Positions 1 to 8,365 of a stretch of 64,000 bases of DNA are shown here, piece by piece. The notes under the pieces are model-generated. The model saw only the letters and a program-made list of their open reading frames with translations. It did no database searches and had not been told where the DNA came from. Source of the stretch: Candidatus Saccharibacteria bacterium (lineage in GTDB: Bacteria > Patescibacteriota > Saccharimonadia > Saccharimonadales > Saccharimonadaceae); contig CP064991.1 of NCBI GenBank assembly GCA_016699895.1, positions 682,001 to 746,000 on the forward strand. The letters are read 5' to 3'. Position numbers and translations under genes: made by a program. Each line of letters begins with the position of its first letter. Positions within the stretch are counted from its first letter, which is position 1.

Positions 1-10
1 AGATCGCTGT

Positions 11-16
11 TACAAT
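11..16 (+). promoter_or_regulatory. -10 box of the Ser/Thr kinase gene
   Basis: TACAAT ends 6 nt before the ATG at 23, with no Shine-Dalgarno sequence. This suggests a leaderless transcript. The -35 region lies outside or at the edge of the window. Confidence 0.5.
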
Positions 17-22
17 ATAAAA

Positions 23-913
23 ATGATAAAACGTACAGAGACGCTACTAAAACCCGGCGTTCAGGTCGGACCCTACCAAGTAGATCGATTCAAAACGAAA
101 ACGCGCCTATCCGAGATTGCCGAGGCTACCCATGTTGAAACAGGTTATTCTGTGGCCTTGAAAATACCGACTGGGCCCGAAGGCCAAGAATTACTAGAAA
201 ATGAAATGACTATTTATCACTGCCTAAGGGGTATAAAAAATCTATATCTCGTTACAATGCATGGATCGGGCTTGTGGGGCGACACTCCCTATATCGCTAC
301 CGAATGGCAATCAAATGGCACATTACAGGAAAGAATCCCTACGCCGCCAAGTGCGGCAGAACTCACCGACACAATAGCTCAGCCACCTAGTCCGCGGGTT
401 TTACAGCGCAACCTCAAAATTGTAGCTGATGCCGCAGCAGGACTCGCCGCACTACATGAAAATGCCACTGTCCATCGCGATATCAAACCGGCCAACGTGG
501 CTGTTGATGACGTCAACACAGGAAAACTGCTCGATTTTGGTCTGGCGGCATCAATGAATAGTGCTTTATACTCGGAGCCAGGAATGATTGATGGTACGCT
601 GGGTCAGAGTATCCCACCCGAAATTTTCCTAGACGGTGCAATCGCTGCTCCCTCCCGAGACGTATGGGCTATGGCCACAACGGCGTTTCGATCTTTGACC
701 GGGGTTATGGTATTTGGCGAACCTAACCCAGCCGACCCAATAGAGCACTACCGCCAAATTGTTAAAGGACCGCAGCAAACACTCCGCGACTTTCACCCAA
801 ATGCGTCTTCTTATCTTGATAGTATCATTACCGAAGGTCTGAACCCAGACCCTACAAAGCGACCCTCGGCAGCAGAGATGCGAGATGTCTTTAACAGCTC
901 AACTATCAGCTAG
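23..913 (+). CDS. Ser/Thr protein kinase, soluble
   Basis: Eukaryotic-like protein kinase of 296 aa that would phosphorylate Ser/Thr on proteins in the cytosol. Seen in the sequence: the ATP-binding lysine in VALKI (K47), the catalytic loop HRDIKPAN (D153) and the metal-binding DFG (D171), all in the right order. The domain fills nearly the whole chain. There is no transmembrane helix and no PASTA or other sensor domain, so it lacks the architecture of cell-wall-sensing PknB. The stop overlaps the convergent response regulator gene by 4 bp. The neighbouring phospho-signalling genes suggest a shared regulatory block, but the substrate is unknown. Confidence 0.88.
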   Translation: MIKRTETLLKPGVQVGPYQVDRFKTKTRLSEIAEATHVETGYSVALKIPTGPEGQELLENEMTIYHCLRGIKNLYLVTMHGSGLWGDTPYIATEWQSNGTLQERIPTPPSAAELTDTIAQPPSPRVLQRNLKIVADAAAGLAALHENATVHRDIKPANVAVDDVNTGKLLDFGLAASMNSALYSEPGMIDGTLGQSIPPEIFLDGAIAAPSRDVWAMATTAFRSLTGVMVFGEPNPADPIEHYRQIVKGPQQTLRDFHPNASSYLDSIITEGLNPDPTKRPSAAEMRDVFNSSTIS

Positions 914-1284
914 ACAAGATCTTTGATCGTCGACTTAACGAGCGCCACCACCTGACGCGGCGTGTAGTTTGCTTTGACGATATAGCTATGCACATTTAGC
1001 GCTTTCATTTCGCTCGGTGCTTCTTCTTCGCCAATGTTGGTCAAAATAATAACTGGGGTAGATTTACTGGCTTCGTCTTCGCGAATTAATTTGAGCGCTT
1101 CGGCACCGTCCATCTCAGGCATCTGAATATCGAGCAAAATAATATCTGGATTGAACGTCTTGACCAGATCCACACCAGCCTTGCCATCGATCGCAATCCT
1201 CACCTCGAATCCATCGGCTTCGAATTTCATACCATACATGCGGCCAATCGTCTGATTGTCTTCGATAATAGCGATTTTGGTCAT
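910..1284 (-). CDS. Single-domain response regulator (CheY-like)
   Basis: Receiver domain only, 124 aa. The acidic pair E8/D9, phospho-acceptor D52, T82 and K104 are all present, so it should accept phosphate from a histidine kinase. There is no output domain. It may work by protein-protein contact, as CheY or Spo0F do, or as a phosphorelay intermediate. The start is the ATG 6 nt downstream of a TATACT -10 box. The gene is convergent with the kinase gene and overlaps it by 4 bp. Two histidine kinases encoded at 3.1-6.5 kb are possible partners; this is inference. Confidence 0.9.
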   Translation of the reverse strand: MTKIAIIEDNQTIGRMYGMKFEADGFEVRIAIDGKAGVDLVKTFNPDIILLDIQMPEMDGAEALKLIREDEASKSTPVIILTNIGEEEAPSEMKALNVHSYIVKANYTPRQVVALVKSTIKDLV

Positions 1285-1290
1285 GGTTAT

Positions 1291-1296
1291 AGTATA
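1291..1296 (-). promoter_or_regulatory. -10 box of the CheY-like gene
   Basis: TATACT on the minus strand lies 6 nt before the ATG at 1284, in a leaderless arrangement. Confidence 0.5.
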
Positions 1297-1344
1297 TCAC
1301 AAGCTAGGCGCCCACGACGCCTAGCCTAGTCATCTCGATTACGT

Positions 1345-1350
1345 TATAAT
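1345..1350 (+). promoter_or_regulatory. -10 box of the methyltransferase gene
   Basis: TATAAT, 13 nt before the ATG at 1364. No Shine-Dalgarno sequence is seen. Confidence 0.45.
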
Positions 1351-1363
1351 AGGGCACAAGAAC

Positions 1364-2296
1364 ATGAAACAATATCCTGCAGATACCATAGCTGACACAG
1401 ACAGATCGCCAGAAACCGTGCTGCTACCGGACAGGCGTGCGACGTTAACGACAACGATGTCTGGTAAAGCTGTTCATAGCACGGAATTCTACGCTAGCCA
1501 GAGCAAGGCAGAGACCTTGCGCCTAGATTTAATGGCACAACCAACCGGCATCGTTTCCCTGCAGGCGCTCGGCAGCATTCAGGACGCGACGATCGTAGAT
1601 TTCGGCGCAGGCAATAGCTCATGGCTCGGTCAACAGATAGAGGAGGGGGGAGCTCGCTACATCGGGTTAGATACTCGCCCTGATGCTGTCGAAAGCCTGG
1701 CAACTGCTGGTCTCGAATCTCATATATTGGAATCGGATGGACGAGCCAATAATCTGCCGCCACATTGTGCAGATAAAATTCACGCTCGTTTCGTCCTGTC
1801 GTGGCTCGACGTAGGCGCCCGCAGAGAAGCTCTCGAGGAAATGTTCCGCCTCGTCAAAGCGGATGGACAGCTCGTAATTATTGACTACAACTGGGACGCC
1901 ATCCAGGGGCCGCCAGAGCTCATGACAGCCGTCAAGACAACAATAGGCATTATGCAAGATTTTGGCTTTGACCCACAGTATGGGACAAAACTCGATACTG
2001 ACATTCCTCGTACTATCAAAAATATTACCGGTGAACTAGGCGGAGACGTTTCGTATCATTCGCCCCATGCCGAACCACCATTTGAGGGCACGCTCCGAGA
2101 TGCGTTAGATATCATAAGACAAACCGCCGAGAGCGTAAAGTCGGGATTGATGCGCGCCGAAAAATATGCCGACATAGCCAGGGTTGAAACGGCTCTTGCT
2201 GGGTTGGAGACCTATGCAGCCGGGCATCCCGACGCTCGAAATCGTGCCGTTTGGAGAAGGCGACTATACCATTCTCGGTCAATTACCTCGACATAG
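1364..2296 (+). CDS. Class I SAM-dependent methyltransferase
   Basis: 310 aa with a Rossmann methyltransferase core. Motif I is VDFGAGNS (about residue 90), followed by an acidic end of strand 2 (GLDTRPD), and the later strands include LVIIDYNWD, where methyltransferase type 11 proteins carry their post-I motifs. The first 60 or so residues are not part of the fold and look disordered. The substrate cannot be told from sequence. The 3' end overlaps the next gene by 83 bp in another frame, and the overlapped C-terminus is Arg-rich. Confidence 0.75.
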   Translation: MKQYPADTIADTDRSPETVLLPDRRATLTTTMSGKAVHSTEFYASQSKAETLRLDLMAQPTGIVSLQALGSIQDATIVDFGAGNSSWLGQQIEEGGARYIGLDTRPDAVESLATAGLESHILESDGRANNLPPHCADKIHARFVLSWLDVGARREALEEMFRLVKADGQLVIIDYNWDAIQGPPELMTAVKTTIGIMQDFGFDPQYGTKLDTDIPRTIKNITGELGGDVSYHSPHAEPPFEGTLRDALDIIRQTAESVKSGLMRAEKYADIARVETALAGLETYAAGHPDARNRAVWRRRLYHSRSITST

Positions 2297-2999
2297 AGGC
2301 GAGATCGTTTCTGCAGAATCTGATAGTGCGATCGCTAGTCTACGGGAGCTGCAGGGCTATGCTTATACCAAATCAGGCCTCGTTGACAAACCCGAGAGGC
2401 AAGGAAAATGGGCGCTGTCAGAGGAAATCGATCCTCCTGGTCAAGTCGATCGCTCGCGCTATTTTACAGCAATCGACCAGAATGGCCGACCTCATAGCTG
2501 TATTCGATACATAACGTCGGATCCCAGCGGTGGTGCTAGGTCGCTACGCGCCTTCGATAGTCTAGACGAAGTCACGCAAATAGGATTGCTCCAGCAATAC
2601 GAAGACGAAGACATCATAGAAATCTCGGCCTTTGCCAAAGATTACCAAGCTGGCAATTTACTCGATGTCGCCGTTGCGGTCATTGGAGCCGCGCTCGAGG
2701 CGAAACAGAGAGGTTACAAATGTGCTCTCATGGAACTACGAAAAGCCCAGCAAGCAAATATTGAACACGTGTTTGGCACGGATAATTTCACGGTTTTATG
2801 CGATTCGGTCACCATTGCCCAAGACGGCGTCAATGGAGACGAAGAGTACGTCATATTACGAGCCGATCCAGACACATTCCTACCTACTATGCTCGAGAAT
2901 GTCGAGGCTAAACTCGCAGCAAACCCTAGGCCTGGCGCTAGACGATCTGGCTTTTTTGCAACGCTTCACCAGGTCCTAGAAACACATATGCGCCAGTAG
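2214..2999 (+). CDS. Hypothetical protein, possibly acyltransferase (GNAT-like)
   Basis: 261 aa from the ATG at 2214, chosen because GGAG lies 5 nt upstream; a TTG at 2184 would add 10 residues. The middle part, with EISAFAKD followed by a long helix and YKCALMELRKAQQ, has the rhythm of GNAT or autoinducer-synthase-like acyltransferases, but no diagnostic motif is complete. The start lies inside the 3' end of the methyltransferase gene, so the two are probably translationally coupled. Function is unknown; the acyltransferase suggestion is weak. Confidence 0.6.
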   Translation: MQPGIPTLEIVPFGEGDYTILGQLPRHRGEIVSAESDSAIASLRELQGYAYTKSGLVDKPERQGKWALSEEIDPPGQVDRSRYFTAIDQNGRPHSCIRYITSDPSGGARSLRAFDSLDEVTQIGLLQQYEDEDIIEISAFAKDYQAGNLLDVAVAVIGAALEAKQRGYKCALMELRKAQQANIEHVFGTDNFTVLCDSVTIAQDGVNGDEEYVILRADPDTFLPTMLENVEAKLAANPRPGARRSGFFATLHQVLETHMRQ

Positions 3000-3059
3000 T
3001 GCCAGTAGGTTATCGATGACGATAAGAGCATTCTATAGGATGTGAGCTATTACACGTAG

Positions 3060-3065
3060 TATAAT
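3060..3065 (+). promoter_or_regulatory. -10 box of the 7TM histidine kinase gene
   Basis: TATAAT, 6 nt before the ATG at 3072, in a leaderless arrangement. Confidence 0.55.
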
Positions 3066-3071
3066 AGTGTC

Positions 3072-5231
3072 ATGACCTTGCTTATGGTTTTCGTGTTAGT
3101 ATATCTGCTCCTCCTAGCATGGCTCGCAGTCTCGCAAAAGCCAGTCAAAGCAGAAAATTGGCTGCTCTTTGCAACAACTATTGCCATTGCTGGCTGGATA
3201 GGAACCATCTTTGGCCTGCAAACAGATGCCGGCACTAGCGTAGAATATGCTCGTCTCGTCTTTGCCCTAGGAATTTGGTCAATTATCCTTCCAACGCAGC
3301 TGATTAGCCTGATGGTGCTCAAGCGTTCGACCACCAAAGAGGTCATAGCGATTTCCAGCGTCATAGGTATCGCCATTAGTGTACTATGTTTGTCTGGTAC
3401 GGGTGTCATAGACGGTGTCACGATCGACCAAAAGGGCCAGATTCCGATTCCACAGTACGGCATCCTGGCTCCGGTATATGCAGCCAGCATAATCGCAGCA
3501 CTGCTCGCAATCAGCCTATTAGTAACCCGCGGCGCAGTGTGGGGCACAAAGAAATCTCGCGAACAGATGCGGGTCGTCGGGTTCTCGATGCTAGCAGCCA
3601 CACTAGTCGCCATCGCTACAAACTTTGCATTGCCATTCCTCACACAAAACACAGAAAGTGCGTTACTAGCGCCCATAGCCGCTCTTATTATGATCAGTGG
3701 CCTGCATTATTCCATAGCTAAACAAGGATTATTTGACTTTAAACAAGCCGCCATGCGCACGATGGTATATTTATTGGTTCTCAGCACGCTCGCTGGCATT
3801 TATTTTGGGTTAGCATATCTGTTGTCCGTCGTGTTGTTTGCTGGGCGTTCGCCAACATACGATATTGATTCAAGCCTCATTAATGTCATTTCTGCGCTGC
3901 TACTGACTTTTTTGTTCCAGCCTGTCAAACATTTTTTCGACCACCTGACAAACCGTCTGTTTTACCACGGCGAGTACGACCCCGAAACATTCTCTCGTGA
4001 ATTTGGTATGATTTTGTCTTACGATACTGACTTGCGGCTACTACTTCGCAAGGCTGGCAATTACATAGCGGACAGCCTCAAGGCGGAATCTGTATTCTTC
4101 TTGATCGTAAGGCGGGGAACATTTGGATCCGCCAGCACTGCAAAATCATCCTTGTCCGAGACAAATATAGCCAAAATCACAGCCTATTACAAAAAACATT
4201 TCAAATTTCCCGAGATCATGCGGGCTGATGTCGTCGAATCCGAGGAAGTCCGCCGCATATTAGAAATTCATCACGTCTATATCGCACTGCCGCTCATGCT
4301 CCAGGATCAAGTGATCGGCTATCTGTTCATCGGCGAACACAAGAGTCGTGGTTACACTATGCGCGATGTGCGCGTGATCGAGTCTATCGGCAACGAACTC
4401 GCCATCGCCGTTCATAACTCGCTATCGGTCGAGGAAATCCGCGAACTAAATGAGAGTCTCAAACACCGGGTCGACGAAGCTACGAGGGAAATCCGCCAAA
4501 GTAACCGTCGGCTGCAGCAACTAGACAAGGTCAAAGACGAGTTCATCTCGATGGCTTCGCACCAGTTACGTACACCGCTAACTAGCATCAAAGGCTACCT
4601 TGACACCGTCTTGCAAGGCGACCTAGGGCACGTCAACTCAACCCAGCGCGTCATGCTATCAGAAGCTTTCATCTCGAGCGAACGCATGGTGACGCTCATC
4701 AATGACTTTTTGAACGTCTCGCGTTTACAGATCGGAAAATTCGTTATTGAACGGCGCGACGGCGATCTAAAAGAAGTCGTGCGCGACCAGATCGACATGT
4801 TACGCAACCTAACCGAACAACACCGACTCCAGATCAAAGAACACATCGATGACAACGTTCCTACGGCATATATTGACATCGAAAAGTTGCGCCAGGTGAT
4901 CTTGAACTTTATCGATAATGCGATCTATTATTCGAAACCAGACGCCCCAATTTACGTCAGCCTAACCAAAGAAAACAACCATATAGTATTTACGGTCAAA
5001 GACTCCGGAATTGGCGTGCCAGAATCTGAAAAATCTCAGCTATTCAGTCGATTTTTCCGCGCTAGCAACGCTCGTCAACATCGTCCCGACGGCACGGGCG
5101 TCGGGTTATTCCTAGCGAAAAAGGTCGTCACCCTGCACGGCGGCCAAATCATCTTTGAGTCAGAAGAAAACAAAGGTAGTACCTTTGGCTTTCGCATTCC
5201 GATCAATAGCAAAAAAGAAACACCTCATTAG
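3072..5231 (+). CDS. Membrane sensor histidine kinase (multi-TM + GAF-like + HisKA + HATPase)
   Basis: 719 aa. The N-terminal 280 residues hold about eight hydrophobic helices, resembling the 7TM sensor module of some bacterial kinases. A GAF-like region follows (about 300-450), then a short coiled coil and the HisKA dimerisation helix MASHQLRTPL, with phospho-acceptor H497. The ATPase domain has an N box (NFIDNAIYYS), G1 (DSGIGVP) and G2 (GTGVGLFL). All catalytic boxes are intact. The next two genes encode a second kinase and a response regulator, so this is part of a phosphorelay set. The signal is unknown. Confidence 0.9.
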   Translation: MTLLMVFVLVYLLLLAWLAVSQKPVKAENWLLFATTIAIAGWIGTIFGLQTDAGTSVEYARLVFALGIWSIILPTQLISLMVLKRSTTKEVIAISSVIGIAISVLCLSGTGVIDGVTIDQKGQIPIPQYGILAPVYAASIIAALLAISLLVTRGAVWGTKKSREQMRVVGFSMLAATLVAIATNFALPFLTQNTESALLAPIAALIMISGLHYSIAKQGLFDFKQAAMRTMVYLLVLSTLAGIYFGLAYLLSVVLFAGRSPTYDIDSSLINVISALLLTFLFQPVKHFFDHLTNRLFYHGEYDPETFSREFGMILSYDTDLRLLLRKAGNYIADSLKAESVFFLIVRRGTFGSASTAKSSLSETNIAKITAYYKKHFKFPEIMRADVVESEEVRRILEIHHVYIALPLMLQDQVIGYLFIGEHKSRGYTMRDVRVIESIGNELAIAVHNSLSVEEIRELNESLKHRVDEATREIRQSNRRLQQLDKVKDEFISMASHQLRTPLTSIKGYLDTVLQGDLGHVNSTQRVMLSEAFISSERMVTLINDFLNVSRLQIGKFVIERRDGDLKEVVRDQIDMLRNLTEQHRLQIKEHIDDNVPTAYIDIEKLRQVILNFIDNAIYYSKPDAPIYVSLTKENNHIVFTVKDSGIGVPESEKSQLFSRFFRASNARQHRPDGTGVGLFLAKKVVTLHGGQIIFESEENKGSTFGFRIPINSKKETPH

Positions 5232-5308
5232 TCGTTGACTCGTCGCTTTTTATGCTAAAATAGACATAAGCTTTTACGAAAGCAAGTTATCTGGTATGAT
5301 CCCGAAAG

Positions 5309-6529
5309 GTGGGCAAAACGTTCAAGAGTTTCTTTAAGAAAAAGCAACGTCATGGTAAAAAATCTGGTAATTCCGGATTAGCAAGCCAGTCTGATGCTGT
5401 TATTAACACCATTTCTGATGGCGTCGCAGTCATTGATCGAGATGGTGTTATCAAGCTGTTCAATAAATCTGCCGCAGACATGACCGGCTGGGCAGTCGAA
5501 GACGCCTTGGAGCTAAATTTTAATAGTATTTTTCAATTCTTTGACGCTAGCGAACATCCGATCGACAACCAACACAATCCGATTTTGATTGCCATGGGCG
5601 CAGCTCGACCGGCCAAACTCGACGATGTCTTGCTAAAGACCAATTCTAGTAAATATATCCAGATCGGTATCCAGGCCACTCCAATCGGAAGCGACGCAGA
5701 CGACAAACATTCAGACGAGCCGACTCGGCCAAACGTAGCAGTAACCTTCAGGGATATCACCGCCCAGCAAAAAGAACTCCGTCAGCAATCTGATTTTGTT
5801 AGCACCGCTAGCCACGAAATGCGCACGCCTGTCGCTATTATCGAAGGCTATCTCGGCATGCTAATTAACCCAGCGACCGCAACTGTCGATGCACGTGGAC
5901 TGACCTACGCCCAAAAAGCTCACGAATCAGCCCAGCATCTCGGCCATCTATTCCAAGATCTCCTCGATGTCACCAAACTCGACGATAATCGCATGCGTAA
6001 CACCCCGATCCTAGTCGACGCTGGCGCCGCCGCACGTCAAGCGGTCGATCAATTGCAGAGTCAAGCAGCAGCGAAAAACTTGAAACTGACGTTCGAAGCA
6101 GCCGGCCAACTGCAACCAATGTATATAATTTACGCTGATATTGACCACCTCCAAGAGGTCCTCGACAATCTGATCAGCAACGCGATCAAATATACCAAAG
6201 AAGGCTCGATCAATGTTTCAGTAGGCGAGGAAAACCAAAAGGTTCGCATATCTGTCAAAGACACCGGTATCGGCATACCGTCAGAGGACGTTCCGCATCT
6301 GTTCCAAAAATTCTATCGCGTCGATAGCAGCGACACGCGCGAGATCGGCGGCACCGGACTAGGACTTTATCTCATTAAAAAATTAACCGAATATATGGGT
6401 GGTCGAGTCGGCGTGAATAGCGAATATGGTCAAGGTTCAACGTTTTGGGTAGAATTTGATCGTCTCAACCGCGAACAGGCTCTGGCCAAAGCCCGCGAAA
6501 TAAAAGCGAGGGAGCGTCAAGGATTATAA
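5309..6529 (+). CDS. Soluble PAS-domain histidine kinase
   Basis: 406 aa from GTG at 5309, which follows a TATGAT box and a GAAAGG stretch. A very basic N-terminus (KKKQRHGKK) precedes a PAS domain (about 25-145; VIDRDGVIKLFNKSAADMTG). HisKA follows with SHEMRTPVAI (H169), then HATPase with NAIKYTKEG, DTGIGIP and GTGLGLYLIKKL. There is no transmembrane helix, so it is probably cytosolic and senses an internal or redox-type cue through PAS. It is followed 50 bp downstream by a response regulator gene. Confidence 0.9.
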   Translation: MGKTFKSFFKKKQRHGKKSGNSGLASQSDAVINTISDGVAVIDRDGVIKLFNKSAADMTGWAVEDALELNFNSIFQFFDASEHPIDNQHNPILIAMGAARPAKLDDVLLKTNSSKYIQIGIQATPIGSDADDKHSDEPTRPNVAVTFRDITAQQKELRQQSDFVSTASHEMRTPVAIIEGYLGMLINPATATVDARGLTYAQKAHESAQHLGHLFQDLLDVTKLDDNRMRNTPILVDAGAAARQAVDQLQSQAAAKNLKLTFEAAGQLQPMYIIYADIDHLQEVLDNLISNAIKYTKEGSINVSVGEENQKVRISVKDTGIGIPSEDVPHLFQKFYRVDSSDTREIGGTGLGLYLIKKLTEYMGGRVGVNSEYGQGSTFWVEFDRLNREQALAKAREIKARERQGL

Positions 6530-6563
6530 TTATGGTGTACTTTACAGGGCAGAAAAACATTAG

Positions 6564-6569
6564 TATAAT
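6564..6569 (+). promoter_or_regulatory. -10 box of the response regulator gene
   Basis: TATAAT, 9 nt before the ATG at 6579. The intervening GGGGGG could also act as a weak ribosome binding site. Confidence 0.5.
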
Positions 6570-6578
6570 GGGGGGCAG

Positions 6579-7664
6579 ATGACTAAAATTCTATTGGTTG
6601 AAGACGACAAGGCTCTGCGCGAGATTTATGGCGTTAGACTACTAGCCGAGGGTTACGACATCGTCAGCGCTGGCGATGGCGAAGAAGCCCTGACCTCCGC
6701 TATCAACGAACATCCCGACCTGATCGTGAGCGACGTTATGATGCCAAAAATTAGTGGTTTCGAGATGATCGACTTGCTCCGTACTAACGAAAAAACTCGT
6801 GATATAAAGGTAATCGTCATGTCGGCCCTCGGTGGTGAATCACAAAAGGAGCGTGGCCGTTCACTCGGTGCTGACCGTTATTTAGTAAAATCTCAAGTCG
6901 GCATCGAAGATGTTGTCGCCACCGTCAAGCAAGTCCTAGCCGAACCGCCCAGGCAAGCTTCCGCCCCAGCTGGTGCTAATCCAGCAACGCCAACACCGGT
7001 CCCAGCACCAACTACGGTACCAGCTGCTACTATGCCAGCCGCGGGTCAATCAGCTTTCAATCCTGTCCAGGCTACTGCTCCGAGTACCGTCACTGGCACA
7101 GATCAGCCTAGCTTACCAAATACACCTCTTTCGGTTCCAACTGTCATGAACCCGGCCCCAGCGCCGGCACAGACTCCATTCACGCCAGCACCAGCCGCCG
7201 GTCAATCATTGCCACCAATTCCATTGCCGTCGACTCAACCGCCAGCTCAGACTCAGCCCATAGCGCCGGCACAACCAGCCCCACAACCCGTTGCGCCTCA
7301 ACCGCCTCAGGTTATTGAACCGACGACTACCGTACAGCAGCAACAGCCATCAACCGCTCCTGTAGCACCTACCGCTCCGGCCGCAGCACCGCCTAGCGCT
7401 ACGCCAGCTGTCGGCGGTGTCAAAGTGATCCAACCAACTGGCGTCTCAATGAGTCCGAAAATCAATATTGATGATCTGCTCGCCAAAGAAGAAGCCGTTG
7501 AAATCGCTCCGGGTCTGAATATGAACGCTACCGTTCCTACCGCGGCACCCGTTGAGGCTGCTGAACCAACTGGTACGCCAGCTATCTCAATCGGTCAAAA
7601 CGGTGTAATTGATCTCGATGCCGCTACAACTGAAACTGCTAGCACTTTTCCTGCCAGCTCGTGA
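6579..7664 (+). CDS. Response regulator with long Pro/Ala/Gln-rich tail
   Basis: 361 aa. Residues 1-120 form a complete receiver domain (D9, D10, D52, S82, K104). Residues about 125-290 are a low-complexity Pro/Ala/Thr/Gln linker with no fold. A short better-conserved-looking segment follows (SPKINIDDLLAKEEAVEIAPG) and an acidic end. No DNA-binding domain is seen. Output is therefore likely through protein interaction, possibly with the tail as a tether. It is probably the partner of the kinase encoded immediately upstream. Confidence 0.85.
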   Translation: MTKILLVEDDKALREIYGVRLLAEGYDIVSAGDGEEALTSAINEHPDLIVSDVMMPKISGFEMIDLLRTNEKTRDIKVIVMSALGGESQKERGRSLGADRYLVKSQVGIEDVVATVKQVLAEPPRQASAPAGANPATPTPVPAPTTVPAATMPAAGQSAFNPVQATAPSTVTGTDQPSLPNTPLSVPTVMNPAPAPAQTPFTPAPAAGQSLPPIPLPSTQPPAQTQPIAPAQPAPQPVAPQPPQVIEPTTTVQQQQPSTAPVAPTAPAAAPPSATPAVGGVKVIQPTGVSMSPKINIDDLLAKEEAVEIAPGLNMNATVPTAAPVEAAEPTGTPAISIGQNGVIDLDAATTETASTFPASS

Positions 7665-7670
7665 TAGAAT
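7665..7670 (+). promoter_or_regulatory. -10 box of the pseudouridine synthase gene
   Basis: TAGAAT, 6 nt before the ATG at 7677. It lies inside the last codons of the response regulator gene. Confidence 0.45.
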
Positions 7671-7676
7671 GGGCAT

Positions 7677-8354
7677 ATGCGATTAAACAAATTTGTAGCT
7701 ACTGCTACTGGTAAGTCACGACGCGAAGCCGATCTGTTAATTGCATCTGGGCGAGTCCGCATAGATCAGAGAACCGCCACGATTGGCGACCGCGCGCCCG
7801 ACAATACCGCTGTTTATCTCGATGACAAAGAGCTGCACCTACCCGCCGAATCTACCGTCGTCATGCTGAACAAGCCAGTCGGCTACGTCAGCTCCCGGCG
7901 CGCCCAGGCTCGCGATGCCCGAACTTTGTATGAACTACTGCCGCCCGAGCTCCATCAGCTCAAAACCGTCGGACGTCTAGATCAAAACAGCTCTGGTCTA
8001 ATTTTGCTGACCGATGATGGGGATTTTGCTTTTCGCATGACTCATCCCAAATTTGTCAAAGTTAAGATCTATGAGATTCAGCTCGACTGCCCATTAGAAC
8101 CCTTGCACCAACAGATGATTTCTGACTTTGGCGTCGATCTCGAGGACGGTAAATCAAAATTACTGCTCGAAAGTCTAGACGATCGACGACTCAAATGGCG
8201 CGTCACCATGAGCGAAGGTCGCAATCGCCAGATTCGTCGCACGTTTCGAGCCCTAGGCTACACCGTCGTCAAGTTACACCGAACACATTTCGGCAACGTT
8301 ACGTTAGGCAGCTTAAAGCCAGGGCAGTGGAAAAAACTCGATAAAGTGATATAA
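7677..8354 (+). CDS. rRNA/tRNA pseudouridine synthase, RsuA/RluB family
   Basis: 225 aa. An N-terminal S4 RNA-binding domain (MRLNKFVATATGKSRREADLLI) is followed by the catalytic domain with GRLDQNSSGLILLT; D102 is the expected nucleophile. The C-terminal SEGRNRQIRRTF motif is typical of the RsuA/RluB/RluE/RluF group. It isomerises a uridine in rRNA. The exact target site cannot be assigned. Length is normal for the family. Confidence 0.9.
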   Translation: MRLNKFVATATGKSRREADLLIASGRVRIDQRTATIGDRAPDNTAVYLDDKELHLPAESTVVMLNKPVGYVSSRRAQARDARTLYELLPPELHQLKTVGRLDQNSSGLILLTDDGDFAFRMTHPKFVKVKIYEIQLDCPLEPLHQQMISDFGVDLEDGKSKLLLESLDDRRLKWRVTMSEGRNRQIRRTFRALGYTVVKLHRTHFGNVTLGSLKPGQWKKLDKVI

Positions 8355-8355
8355 T
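8350..8355 (+). promoter_or_regulatory. -10 box of the 521-aa membrane protein gene
   Basis: TATAAT, 10 nt before the ATG at 8366, overlapping the upstream stop. Confidence 0.45.
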
Positions 8356-8365
8356 TATACACGCT

